Made by a program: the position numbers and the translations under genes | Source: Enterococcus wangshanyuanii | GTDB lineage: Bacteria > Bacillota > Bacilli > Lactobacillales > Enterococcaceae | Assembly: GCF_002197645.1 (NCBI RefSeq) | Contig: NZ_CP021874.1 | Location: 1,240,001 to 1,304,000 of the forward strand | Direction of reading: 5' to 3' | Length of the DNA: 64,000 nucleotides | In this document: positions 27,992-36,849 of the stretch, in pieces | Layout: each line of letters begins with the position of its first letter | Numbering within the stretch: position 1 is the stretch's first letter | The notes under the pieces: generated by a model | Databases searched by the model: none | Seen by the model: only the letters and a program-made list of their open reading frames with translations | Told to the model about the DNA's origin: nothing

Positions 27992-30604
27992 TTAGATCCA
28001 CTCTTTGGTCAGATGGATATAAATTCGTTTGGCGATTTCTACAGTGATCAAATATAGTACAATGATCAAAATAAACCAGCCCCAGTAATTAGCTGGAAGT
28101 TTCACAAAGTCGAAAACGTCCCGAATCGGTGTCAAAACGATCACAAATCCCATCAGAACTGCTCCTAAGCTGGAAAGGATCACAGCAGGTGATGCAATGC
28201 TTTGAATAAACGGTAATTTTCTTGTTCGTACCATTTGAACAACTAATGTTTGGCTCACTAATCCAACGACGAACCAACCTGTTTGGAATAACTGTTGGCT
28301 GCCAACCGTATTAGCACTAAAGACAAACCACATTACCAAATACGTCATAATATCGAAAATACTGCTGACAGGTCCTATGCATAACGTGAATTTCATCAAA
28401 CCGTTTGTTTCCCATTTAACTGGTTTCAACAAATCTTCTTCATCTACGTTGTCCCATGGGATCGCAAGTTGTGCGATATCATAAATCAAATTTTGAATCA
28501 ATAGTTGAATAGATACCATTGGTAAAAATGGTAAAAAGGCGCTAGCGATCAAAATGGAAAAGACATTACCAAAATTGGAACTGATCGTAATTTTGATATA
28601 CTTCATCATATTACTGAAAACTTTGCGGCCTTCGATGACTCCGTTTTCTAATACATTTAAGCTTTTTTCTAGTAAAATGATCGAACTTGCATCTTTTGTA
28701 ATATCTGCAGCTGTATCAACAGAAATACCCACATCCGCTTTACGTAATGCTGGGGCATCATTGATACCGTCTCCCATAAATCCTACCGTATGACCATTTC
28801 CTTGTAGAGTTTCAATGATCCTTGATTTTTGCATCGGATTTAATTTAGCAAACAAATTCGTCTTTTCGACTTCTTCTTTCATTTGTGCATCAGACATATT
28901 GTCGATTTCAGAACCAAGCACAACGTGTGAGACTTCGATCCCAACATCTCGACAAACTTTTTTTGCAACGATATCGTTGTCTCCAGTCAATACTTTTACG
29001 TTGACTCCATGTTCATGTAAAGACTTGATCGCTGTGATCGCAGATTTTTTAGCTGGGTCTAAAAAGCCCATAAAACCGATCAAAGTCATTCCTTGTTCAT
29101 CGTTTACGCTATAAACCGCTTCACTATGAACATCCATTTTTACTGCCACAGCTATTGCGCGCATCCCTTGTTCATTCATACGGATATTCACTTCGCGCAT
29201 TCTATCTTGAAGTTCTGGTGTCAATGGAACAATTTCGCCATTGATCTCAGCATGTGTACAAACTGCTTCCATTTCCTCCACAGCACCTTTAGTGATCATA
29301 AATTGGTGGCCGTCCGCATTTACCACGACAGTCAAACGACGACGAGAAAAGTCAAACGGAATTTCATCTAGTTTCGTCACTTTCTTATAAGGACTTTCAA
29401 CTTTATTTTCCTCATAAAAATTGATTACCGCGATATCCATTAAATTTTTCCAGCCCGTTTGATAGTGAGAATTCAAAAAAGCCATATCTAACACTTGATC
29501 ATTGATCTCACCTAGTGGATCTAAATGCTGTACTAACACAACACGATCTTCTGTGATCGTTCCTGTCTTGTCCGTACATAAAATATCCATACTGCCTAAG
29601 TTTTGAATAGACGGCAGTTCTTTTACGATCACTTTATGTTTTGACAAGCTCAACGCACCTTTTGCTAAATTACTTGTCACGATCATTGGCAGCATTTCAG
29701 GAGTTAAGCCTACAGCAACTGCGATGGCAAAGAAAAACGCATCGCCCCATTCACCTTTGGTTATCCCATTGATCAAAAATACTACTGGAAATAGTACCAT
29801 GACCATCCGTAATAAAAACTTGCTGACTTTGGTCAATCCGATATCAAAAGAGGTTTTACCACGTTGCGTTGTCGCATTCTTAGCAATATCTCCAAAAAAG
29901 GTATTTTGACCTGTTTTTAAAATAATGGCTTTTCCTTGTCCACTTAAAACATCGGTGCCCATAAAGATCAAATCCTGCATATCCAGCGCGGAAACAGTAT
30001 CAGAATTTTTGTCGATCCCTGCGTCAACAAATTTTTCTACCGGCATTGATTCACCTGTTAGTGAAGATTGATTGATAAATAAATCCTTGGTCCAAATCAA
30101 TACGGCATCCGCTGGGATCATATCTCCTGTTGCCAAGGTTACGATATCTCCTGGCACTACTTCATCCATTGGAATCTCTTTGACTTGACCTTCACGCGTG
30201 ACAGCTGTCGTATTTTCGATCAGTTCTTTTAAATTCAAGCTGGCTTTTTGAGAACGATATTCTTGAATAAATGCGATGATCACACTGGCTAAAATCATGA
30301 TCCCCATAACGATTGCCGCTTCAAAGTCTTTTGTTGCAGTTGAAACGACCATCAATAAGGCCAATACATAAACAAACGGGTCTTTAAATGCTTCTAAAAA
30401 CATAATAATTGCCGGCGTTGGTTTTTGAGCTGAAACTTCATTTGGTCCATATTCTTCTAAACGGTTTCTAGCATCTTCTTCTGACAGGCCTTTTTCAGAA
30501 GTACGAAGTTCCATCATCAATTCCCGCTCAGATAACATTGCTAATTTTCTTAGTTCTTGATCTTTGGTTACTTTTTTCAATTCTGCTGATTTTTTGTTCA
30601 TCAT
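27992..30604 (-). CDS. mgtA: Magnesium-translocating P-type ATPase
   Basis: An 870-residue P3B-type ATPase. Visible are the N-terminal cation ATPase domain, the actuator TGES (QSSLTGESMPVEK), the phosphorylation motif CTDKTGTITEDRV, TGDN, MGDGINDAPALRKADVGI and a C-terminal set of membrane helices with NLIYDIAQLAIPWDNVD. It imports Mg2+ using ATP. GGAGG lies nine bases upstream of the ATG. Control by the M-box riboswitch at 31.1 kb strongly supports magnesium as substrate. Confidence 0.93.
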   Translation of the reverse strand: MMNKKSAELKKVTKDQELRKLAMLSERELMMELRTSEKGLSEEDARNRLEEYGPNEVSAQKPTPAIIMFLEAFKDPFVYVLALLMVVSTATKDFEAAIVMGIMILASVIIAFIQEYRSQKASLNLKELIENTTAVTREGQVKEIPMDEVVPGDIVTLATGDMIPADAVLIWTKDLFINQSSLTGESMPVEKFVDAGIDKNSDTVSALDMQDLIFMGTDVLSGQGKAIILKTGQNTFFGDIAKNATTQRGKTSFDIGLTKVSKFLLRMVMVLFPVVFLINGITKGEWGDAFFFAIAVAVGLTPEMLPMIVTSNLAKGALSLSKHKVIVKELPSIQNLGSMDILCTDKTGTITEDRVVLVQHLDPLGEINDQVLDMAFLNSHYQTGWKNLMDIAVINFYEENKVESPYKKVTKLDEIPFDFSRRRLTVVVNADGHQFMITKGAVEEMEAVCTHAEINGEIVPLTPELQDRMREVNIRMNEQGMRAIAVAVKMDVHSEAVYSVNDEQGMTLIGFMGFLDPAKKSAITAIKSLHEHGVNVKVLTGDNDIVAKKVCRDVGIEVSHVVLGSEIDNMSDAQMKEEVEKTNLFAKLNPMQKSRIIETLQGNGHTVGFMGDGINDAPALRKADVGISVDTAADITKDASSIILLEKSLNVLENGVIEGRKVFSNMMKYIKITISSNFGNVFSILIASAFLPFLPMVSIQLLIQNLIYDIAQLAIPWDNVDEEDLLKPVKWETNGLMKFTLCIGPVSSIFDIMTYLVMWFVFSANTVGSQQLFQTGWFVVGLVSQTLVVQMVRTRKLPFIQSIASPAVILSSLGAVLMGFVIVLTPIRDVFDFVKLPANYWGWFILIIVLYLITVEIAKRIYIHLTKEWI

Positions 30605-31014
30605 TTCCTTTTTCCTCCTCTAACGTAAGGGGTAAGCTTTCTATTATTATGAAATAGAAAATTTTGCCCGCTTCATCTTTTTAGAAAGTGGAAGGAATAG
30701 TTCTGCTTGATTCCATCGTTTCTAAGATGAAGGCTACATTTATTTTATTGCTCGAATGACTGGGGTCTTCCATGTGACTCTTCCTCTCTTTTAATGTTTT
30801 TTTAGATAAAACGATGGAACTTTTCAATAATTGTTGAGGTGGTTGGTTGTGCTGTTTTTTCTCTGCTAGCTCGATGTTATTAACTGTTTTGGATTTTTCA
30901 TCATCTATTCTGTCTGCTCCGCAGCCAATCATAGTGATTCAAACTTAGGTCACAACGCTCTTTTCAATCGCCTTGTATTGTTTTACACAGATTGCAAAGC
31001 AATCTGTGTAAAAC
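30605..31014 (-). other. Long leader between M-box terminator and mgtA
   Basis: About 400 bases separate the riboswitch terminator from mgtA. A strong hairpin (TTTTACACAGATTGC, 30981-30995, with its complement ending at 31013) lies just inside. An 83-codon minus-strand frame (30681-30932) fills much of the rest but has no good ribosome binding site at its start. An internal ATG at about 30773 with GAGAGGAAGAG upstream would give 30 residues beginning MEDPSHSSNKINVAFILETM. It is either a leader peptide or chance. Confidence 0.4.
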
Positions 31015-31047
31015 AACAAAACGCACACTCAACAATAGAGTGTGCGT
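31015..31047 (-). terminator. Riboswitch-controlled terminator
   Basis: ACGCACACTC (31021-31030) pairs with GAGTGTGCGT (31038-31047); on the minus strand it is followed by TTTTGTTGTTTT. This is the expression platform of the M-box. Confidence 0.85.
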
Positions 31048-31073
31048 GAAAATAGCAACTTTAATAAAAGTAT

Positions 31074-31226
31074 CTCTATCGTTGAGCTTTAGCACTATAG
31101 GGCGTAGATAATTTCTTATCAGCTACGTTATGAATGACCTTCACGATCATTCCTGTTCAACCAACTAAGAGTCTCTCGATTCTTTCGCGGCAGCAGCCTG
31201 TGTCCATATAGGAGCCTCACCTAACA
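31074..31226 (-). ncRNA. M-box (ykoK) magnesium riboswitch
   Basis: Read on the minus strand, the aptamer opens GTTAGGTGAGGCTCCTATAT, continues with ACAGGCTGCTGCC and GAACAGGAAT, and closes with CTACGCCCTATAGTGC and TAAAGCTCAACG, all hallmark M-box segments. When Mg2+ is bound, the downstream terminator should form and mgtA be switched off. Confidence 0.95.
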
Positions 31227-31252
31227 ATTATTCAGTTTTTTTATCCTTAACT

Positions 31253-31282
31253 ATCATAGTTCATATTTGTACTATTGTCAAA
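31253..31282 (-). promoter_or_regulatory. Promoter of the M-box/mgtA transcript
   Basis: On the minus strand TTGACA (31277-31282), an 18-bp spacer and TATGAT (31253-31258), about 27 bases ahead of the aptamer. Confidence 0.75.
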
Positions 31283-31314
31283 AGAAAACAAAAAATAAAT
31301 TTTCAGAAAAAGAT

Positions 31315-31569
31315 TTATAGATATAAAGACTTCAGTTTCAAGCCTAAAATAACTGAACAAGGAACCAATGTTACAACATTTGTCAGTAATACCGCCAGAT
31401 CCCATTTCAATGCTCCGTACACAACCCATGAAGAAACCCCTATGAAAAATAGAATATACGTAATCAATGAAATCCCTTCGGTGTTTTTTGTTTTGATCGT
31501 TTGGATTGCTTGCGGAATAAAGGATATACTCGTGCAGATTCCTGCAATTATACCTAATAACGTGATCAT
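31315..31569 (-). CDS. SemiSWEET sugar transporter
   Basis: An 84-residue protein with three membrane helices and the PQ-loop signature (ICTSISFIPQAIQTIKTKNT). SemiSWEETs work as dimers and move sugars down their gradient. The start overlaps the end of the PTS IIA gene by four bases, so it is the last gene of the PTS operon. A facilitated sugar pore in a PTS operon is unusual: it could release a hydrolysis product or take up the unphosphorylated sugar. Confidence 0.85.
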   Translation of the reverse strand: MITLLGIIAGICTSISFIPQAIQTIKTKNTEGISLITYILFFIGVSSWVVYGALKWDLAVLLTNVVTLVPCSVILGLKLKSLYL

Positions 31570-31919
31570 TTCTTCTCTAGCTCTTCAACTTTTTGTTTCA
31601 ATTCATAAAAATTCTTATTCATTTCCAGTAATTCATTCGCCAGATCTCTTAACACAACGGTCGTCATCAACTGGTCCTCCGCATGGATAAAAAGTAAGGT
31701 TAGTTCGCTTTTTTTATCCTTTGCTTCTTTTGTGATCACTGTGAAGTGCTCCTTTTCTCCAGCCTGTAAAGCTTCATTTGCTTCATTGATCAATATTTCA
31801 GCTTCGACAAACTGACCGTTTCTAGAGCAAGACATACTTTCCATCAGCTTTGACTTCGCCGTTCCAACTGTACTGATAATATTAAATGCAACTAATTCTA
31901 ATCCATCCATTCCACTCAC
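31566..31919 (-). CDS. PTS lactose/cellobiose-family EIIA
   Basis: A 117-residue three-helix EIIA. The phosphorylatable His is in LLFIHAEDQLMTTVVLRDLA; the second His of the usual HAQDHLM pattern is Gln here. It passes phosphate from HPr to EIIB. The first codon is GTG at 31919; an ATG at 31910 is an alternative. It lies six bases behind the glycosidase gene and overlaps the SemiSWEET gene. Confidence 0.87.
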   Translation of the reverse strand: MSGMDGLELVAFNIISTVGTAKSKLMESMSCSRNGQFVEAEILINEANEALQAGEKEHFTVITKEAKDKKSELTLLFIHAEDQLMTTVVLRDLANELLEMNKNFYELKQKVEELEKK

Positions 31920-31925
31920 TTCTTT

Positions 31926-33938
31926 CTATTCATAATTAATAGCGATCACTTCATAGCCAACAATTTTTGGTACTGTAAAGATCACCTTGTCTTCTACTAT
32001 TTCAAAAGCTAAAGACTGATTTGATTTTACTTGATTCACTTGTTTGATGATCAGATTATCTAGACTTATTTTATTCCTAATTATACATAGATCTAATTCG
32101 ACCCGCTGATTATATAGTGGAATTTTATCTTCGATCGTATCTAAGGTCAGCGCCCGACGTTCTGGAATATAATGCAGTAAATTCAAAATCAGTCTTTTTT
32201 CTGATGCCTGATGATTCAAAATCACATCTGCTGATGTTGGTAACTCGCTGCTGATCACTTTTTCACCTTTTAATAAATGATCGATCCCAGCTAGAATCAA
32301 TTCTTTATAGGCTTTTACTCCTTGTACTTTATACATTTCAAATAACGGAAATGTGTAATACATCGTTTGGTCATTCATTGTAACAACAGGATTACCCGTT
32401 TTTTCTCCAACAGGAGCTTGAAAATGTGAATAGTAATGGTGATACTTTCGTTCTACTAAAGGTGCCGCTTCTTCTCCTTTAACATTAGCAGCAACTGCCT
32501 GAACGATCGTTCCTTGGCCGTGCATAACAAGTTCACCTTGAGGCAATTTAGAAAATAGATCTGAATCAAAATAGCCATACATCGGTGTTGTTCCATGTTC
32601 TCCTGTAAAAATAAGTCCCAAGCTTTGAGTAAATCGTTCTCCTTTGATCAATCCGCTATGATAACTTGCTAAAATTTTTCCGCCTTGTTCAACATATCCC
32701 TCGATCATTTCAGCTAAATCCTGTGTTAAAACAAGCTTGTCCGGTAAAATCAATAGTTTATATGGAGTCCAATCCATCCACTGATCCACAATATCAAATT
32801 GATAATGGGCTTCATTCAGCATATTAACTGCTCCAGCCAAGGACAAATCCACTTTCTCCTTGCTGGCAGCAACAATTCCAGGATGTAAGATAGCTATTTC
32901 AGTGATTGCTTGACTATTTAAAGAGTAGCTCTCTAATTCTTTGACTTGATCGTAAACAGCCCCGATCAACGTATAGGTTGCTTCCTGTAATGTTCCATCG
33001 GGATACATCTGATCACCAATAGAACACTTTGCACCATGAGCTAGAGCCAAAAATGTTTCATACTCTAACGCAGCTTGATTCTTATAGCTGCCAAAGTCAG
33101 CCCAAACCTTATGAAACTTCCCAGTCATCCCCAAATATTCTTTCCCTAAATTTTTGGCATAGCGGACAATCGTCGGAAAATGCTGATAACCCCACTCTCC
33201 ACTAGGTAATGATTCAATCTCTAAATGACTGTATTGCTCAAGATTTGGACGAATACTTGGTAAAATATTCCCTTCATTGAAAAAAATTGGACAATCAGGA
33301 TCTAGATTTCTGATCGTATGGTGAATTTCCGTCTTTAAATACTGTTCTGTTTCTTTAGCAAAAGCTAGACGGTCAGATTCACTTTCAGGATCATAACCTT
33401 GGTCCAACATTTTTTTGATACAGTCATTACAACAGCAATCATCCTGCCAAACAATATCAAAGAATAAGCCATCCAATTTCTCTCCAAAATGCTGCATCGT
33501 ATCTTGGATCTGTTCTTTTAGATACTCTAGATAGGGGGTGTTAAAGCATAATGTTTTCCAGCCTGGCTTTAGTTGCCCATAGTCTTCAAACCCGTACATA
33601 CTTCCGTCAGCTTTTCTTTCCAGCCATTCGGGATGATGATCTGCAGCGTAAGCATCCCAACCAACACTTAAATAAATAGGTGCATTGATCCCGATCTCAT
33701 GACAAGCATCGACTTGCTCCATCAGGAAATCTTTTTTCATTTGAGGATGCTTTGCCGGCAGTTTTGTTTGATAATAAATATGCCCATGGTGACATCTACC
33801 CGTTAATGTAATCGAGTTAACTTCAGCTTTCAACAAGGTTTGCTGGAATATTTTTTTGTCAAAATTTTTACCAAGTTCAAAAGGCAAGGCAGGTGTATGA
33901 AAATCTAAATGAATTTGTCGTGAAGCTAACTTACTCAT
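31926..33938 (-). CDS. GHL6-like glycoside hydrolase with trimerisation-type domain
   Basis: A 670-residue protein. The N-terminal part (about 5-340) is a TIM-barrel resembling hypothetical glycosyl hydrolase 6: RQIHLDFHTPALPFELGKNF, DGLFFDIVWQDDCCCNDC and IFFNEGN. The middle (about 350-560) resembles the glutamine-amidotransferase-like trimerisation domain of GH42-type enzymes. A C-terminal beta part follows. No signal peptide is present, so it acts inside the cell on imported, perhaps phosphorylated, glycosides. I chose the ATG at 33938, preceded by GGGAGGCAGG; it overlaps the upstream gene by eight bases. The substrate is unknown. Confidence 0.7.
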   Translation of the reverse strand: MSKLASRQIHLDFHTPALPFELGKNFDKKIFQQTLLKAEVNSITLTGRCHHGHIYYQTKLPAKHPQMKKDFLMEQVDACHEIGINAPIYLSVGWDAYAADHHPEWLERKADGSMYGFEDYGQLKPGWKTLCFNTPYLEYLKEQIQDTMQHFGEKLDGLFFDIVWQDDCCCNDCIKKMLDQGYDPESESDRLAFAKETEQYLKTEIHHTIRNLDPDCPIFFNEGNILPSIRPNLEQYSHLEIESLPSGEWGYQHFPTIVRYAKNLGKEYLGMTGKFHKVWADFGSYKNQAALEYETFLALAHGAKCSIGDQMYPDGTLQEATYTLIGAVYDQVKELESYSLNSQAITEIAILHPGIVAASKEKVDLSLAGAVNMLNEAHYQFDIVDQWMDWTPYKLLILPDKLVLTQDLAEMIEGYVEQGGKILASYHSGLIKGERFTQSLGLIFTGEHGTTPMYGYFDSDLFSKLPQGELVMHGQGTIVQAVAANVKGEEAAPLVERKYHHYYSHFQAPVGEKTGNPVVTMNDQTMYYTFPLFEMYKVQGVKAYKELILAGIDHLLKGEKVISSELPTSADVILNHQASEKRLILNLLHYIPERRALTLDTIEDKIPLYNQRVELDLCIIRNKISLDNLIIKQVNQVKSNQSLAFEIVEDKVIFTVPKIVGYEVIAINYE

Positions 33939-35031
33939 TTTGACCTGCCTCCCGAAACTGAAATTTTGACCAAGGCTTGATATAAGGGAGTAAAAAGAGT
34001 TCATCGGGAACAATTTTAGCTACAACATTTTTCTCTCCAGCATGATTTGGCATAGATTGTTTTACAATATTCAGTTCACCTTTATACTGTCCAAACGAAT
34101 TATTGCCGATCGTAATATCTCCTTTTATAACTTGTTCTGCGGTATTATTCGCAGGGATGTCACTACTTTGATACTCTAGCTTAACGAACGTTGAGCGGAT
34201 ACTGTAACTATTGATATCACCACGATTAAAGTGCTGATGATTTAAAACAACTTCTTTTTCTAATTCCGTTGCTCCTTCAGCGAAAATCACGTCAAATTGT
34301 ACTTGATTCGTCAACAGCTGACTCAAAGCTTTTAATTCCGCTTCTGAAGCAAATGCATTCGCTACGATGATATCATCGATCAAGCCTGTTGCGATCAAAT
34401 GTTTTGCCTGAAGCGTAATCGCTAGATCACGATGCGATTCAAGTGTACACAAGCCATCCGTATATGGATGCGGTCCGTGTTTTGCTTCGTGAGAATTAAC
34501 GAATGCGGCCGTTCTTAAACCCAATGCTTTATATTTTTCAGAACATTTGATAAAGTACTCATAATCTAACCCTGTAAAACGTTGAGGATAAAAATTATGA
34601 CAGCCGATGATCCGTTTTTTGTTTGGCTGATAAGAAAGAACATTTTCTAAATAATAAGTATCATTACTGATATTGATTTCCAAATCCAAATCCGTCTGAT
34701 CAAACGTGATCAACGATTCTACCAAACCGTCAAATGTTGAATCCAAGCGAATGCCAGTTGCTCCCATTTCCTTGAAGAAAGAAAGATCATGATAGCTAAT
34801 ATTCAACTGATCGAATACTGCTGGATTTAAATCTAAAATCACTTCCATTTGCTGGCTTCGTGCATGCTGTATCGCTTTTTTCAATGATTGAAGGACCCTT
34901 TCTTCCTGTCCTTTTTCGATCATCAAAAGGTTGGTAAATACACGACCAAAACCGTATTTTGCTGCTAAGTCGATATAGGCCAGTGTTTCTTCCTGTTTTT
35001 CTTTATATGGATAAATTGAAATTCCTAACAT
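33931..35031 (-). CDS. MupG/DUF871 family protein
   Basis: A 366-residue protein. The N-terminal TIM-barrel (about 1-240, LGISIYPYKEKQEETLAYID, IRLDSTFDG, CHNFYPQRFTGL) and C-terminal beta domain (about 250-360) match the DUF871 family, whose S. aureus member MupG is a 6-phospho-N-acetylmuramidase. The start is the ATG at 35031 with AGGA nearby; an in-frame ATG lies two codons upstream. A cellobiose-type PTS rather than MurP is encoded here and murQ is absent from the window, so the substrate may be another 6-phospho-glycoside. Confidence 0.75.
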   Translation of the reverse strand: MLGISIYPYKEKQEETLAYIDLAAKYGFGRVFTNLLMIEKGQEERVLQSLKKAIQHARSQQMEVILDLNPAVFDQLNISYHDLSFFKEMGATGIRLDSTFDGLVESLITFDQTDLDLEINISNDTYYLENVLSYQPNKKRIIGCHNFYPQRFTGLDYEYFIKCSEKYKALGLRTAAFVNSHEAKHGPHPYTDGLCTLESHRDLAITLQAKHLIATGLIDDIIVANAFASEAELKALSQLLTNQVQFDVIFAEGATELEKEVVLNHQHFNRGDINSYSIRSTFVKLEYQSSDIPANNTAEQVIKGDITIGNNSFGQYKGELNIVKQSMPNHAGEKNVVAKIVPDELFLLPYIKPWSKFQFREAGQNE

Positions 35032-35057
35032 GATCATTCCTGCTTTCTTTACTATGC

Positions 35058-36392
35058 TTATACAGCTGCTGTTTCTTTGCTTGACGCTTCATCTTGAGCT
35101 TTTGCTTCGATTTCTTTTTCCATCATACTTTTATCAAAGGCTTTAAAGAATGGCAAATAAATGAATCCTGCAACTACGATATTGACGATTGCTAAAACGG
35201 CTGCTCGCCAATCAAGACCTGTTGCCATCATTGCGCCGATTGGTGCAGGCAACGTCCAAGGAGCAATCGCTATTGGATAATTCACTAGATGAAAAACGCC
35301 CATCGCTAAATAAGTGATGATTCCCATAACAACTGGTGCTGCGATAAAAGGAATAGCAAAGAACGGATTCATCACGATCGGTACACCGAAAATCAATGGT
35401 TCGTTGATGTTGAAAATCCCAGGGACTAATGTGAATTTACCCATTTTTTTACAAAACTCAGATTTCCCGAAAAAGGCCATCAAAAAAGCTAGCGATAACG
35501 TTGCACCTGCTCCGCCGATCCAGATAAACCATTGGAAGAACTGTTCTGTCATAAAGTGTGGAACCGCAGTACCAGCTGCTGCCGCATTGATATTGGCATT
35601 CAAATTTTCATACCAGAAAGGATACAAAATCGGTGTAGCAATGATCATCCCATGAATACCGAAAATCCAAACGATCGTGATCAATAAAATCGGCACGATC
35701 ACAGAAAGAACATTGTCTCCTGCGAAATAGCGGATCGGTGAAAAGACCCATTGAAGTGCATTATTGATATCAAAATTCAAGCCGACTTTGATCACCCAAG
35801 CTGTGACGATCACGATTGCCCCTGGGATCAATGCTGCAAAAGAATTGATCACTGATGTAGGTACTCCATGAGGCATTTTGATGACCATGTTTCTTTTCAC
35901 ACAGAAACGCACAACCTCTACGGTAAAAATCGAAATAATAATTGCTGTAAATAATCCCCCTGCGCCAAAATTACCCATTGGCAATACCGTTCCGCTGATC
36001 GTCAAGCCAGCTTTTTCAGCGACATCAGCATCGATCGTGCCTGGTGTGATCGCCGCAATCAAAAAGGCTAAAACTGCTAAAACACTGGTAGAAACTTTGT
36101 CCAGTTTATAATCTTCACACAAACTAGATGCAATCCCGATACACACATAAACAGACATGAAATCCATCGTAAAGACCATTGGGATTTTTAACTGCTCTGC
36201 AAACGGGGCAATAAACTCTTTCCACGCATCGATCGGTAAATTCAGCATGATAATAAAAACTGATCCAATGATCGTAACTGGAATGATTACGCTCATCCCA
36301 TTTCTGACCGCTGTTAAATACCGATTATTGGCAATATTCCCCATCACTTCAACCACTTTGTTAAAGTTGAACTTACTTGCTTTTGTATTCAT
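35058..36392 (-). CDS. PTS lactose/cellobiose-family EIIC
   Basis: A 444-residue membrane permease with about ten helices. Typical sequences include RNGMSVIIPVTIIGSVFIIM near the N-terminus and NINEPLIFGVPIVMNPFFAI, the substrate-site region, near residue 330. The start is the ATG at 36392 with GAAGGGAG upstream. It is encoded separately from EIIB and EIIA, as in cellobiose/chitobiose systems. An operator-like sequence lies 20 bases before it. Confidence 0.9.
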   Translation of the reverse strand: MNTKASKFNFNKVVEVMGNIANNRYLTAVRNGMSVIIPVTIIGSVFIIMLNLPIDAWKEFIAPFAEQLKIPMVFTMDFMSVYVCIGIASSLCEDYKLDKVSTSVLAVLAFLIAAITPGTIDADVAEKAGLTISGTVLPMGNFGAGGLFTAIIISIFTVEVVRFCVKRNMVIKMPHGVPTSVINSFAALIPGAIVIVTAWVIKVGLNFDINNALQWVFSPIRYFAGDNVLSVIVPILLITIVWIFGIHGMIIATPILYPFWYENLNANINAAAAGTAVPHFMTEQFFQWFIWIGGAGATLSLAFLMAFFGKSEFCKKMGKFTLVPGIFNINEPLIFGVPIVMNPFFAIPFIAAPVVMGIITYLAMGVFHLVNYPIAIAPWTLPAPIGAMMATGLDWRAAVLAIVNIVVAGFIYLPFFKAFDKSMMEKEIEAKAQDEASSKETAAV

Positions 36393-36411
36393 TTTGTTCT
36401 CCCTTCTATTT

Positions 36412-36425
36412 TTGAACCGTTTCAA
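36412..36425. promoter_or_regulatory. LacI-type operator before EIIC
   Basis: TTGAACCGTTTCAA, a near-palindrome with a central CG, is identical to the sequence ahead of EIIB. It is the probable binding site of the adjacent LacI-family regulator. Confidence 0.65.
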
Positions 36426-36458
36426 TTATTGTGTAAGAAAATAAAAGAACGCGCTCTT

Positions 36459-36773
36459 TTATTTTCCTACAGAGTCTTTTACCAAACGATATAAATCCGG
36501 AATCCCCATTGGTGTATATAGAACACCTTCAATTGGAATCAACGGGATCCCTTTCGCATCTGCTTCCTTTTGTAAGTGAGCTTTTCTGAAACTGACTTGA
36601 GGAGCTAAAAGCAATGCATCCCAGTCTTCCTGCTGCATTTTAAGTCCGACTGCTTCTGTTCCTGTTGCTTCCATATAAAAATCTTCATCACCATTTTTCT
36701 TGGCTTCTGCTACTAAGTTTTCTGCTAAGATCGAAGAACTCATCCCACCGCCGCATGCTAATAATACTTTCAT
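36459..36773 (-). CDS. PTS lactose/cellobiose-family EIIB
   Basis: A 104-residue EIIB. The phosphocysteine is Cys7 in MKVLLACGGGMSSSILAENL, followed by the typical DALLLAPQVSFRKAHL. It transfers phosphate from EIIA to the sugar in EIIC. It is the first structural gene of the operon, with GAGGGAGG before the ATG and an operator copy 22 bases upstream. Confidence 0.9.
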   Translation of the reverse strand: MKVLLACGGGMSSSILAENLVAEAKKNGDEDFYMEATGTEAVGLKMQQEDWDALLLAPQVSFRKAHLQKEADAKGIPLIPIEGVLYTPMGIPDLYRLVKDSVGK

Positions 36774-36794
36774 AAAATTTCCTCCCTCTCGTTT

Positions 36795-36808
36795 TTGAAC
36801 CGTTTCAA
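36795..36808. promoter_or_regulatory. LacI-type operator before EIIB
   Basis: TTGAACCGTTTCAA, identical to 36412-36425, lies 13 bases past the -10 box of the operon promoter, where a repressor would block elongation. Confidence 0.68.
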
Positions 36809-36820
36809 TTTTACGATGTA

Positions 36821-36849
36821 ATTATAATATGCAAACGCTTAATTTTCAA
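36821..36849 (-). promoter_or_regulatory. PTS operon promoter with cre-like spacer
   Basis: On the minus strand TTGAAA (36844-36849), a 17-bp spacer and TATAAT (36821-36826). The spacer contains ATTAAGCGTTTGCA, 12 of 14 to the cre consensus, so CcpA could repress directly. Confidence 0.7.

Noticed and set aside
30681..30932. 83-codon minus-strand frame between M-box and mgtA as a full gene
   Set aside because: No ribosome binding site at its start, no family recognised, and the region is a leader. It is described only as part of the leader.
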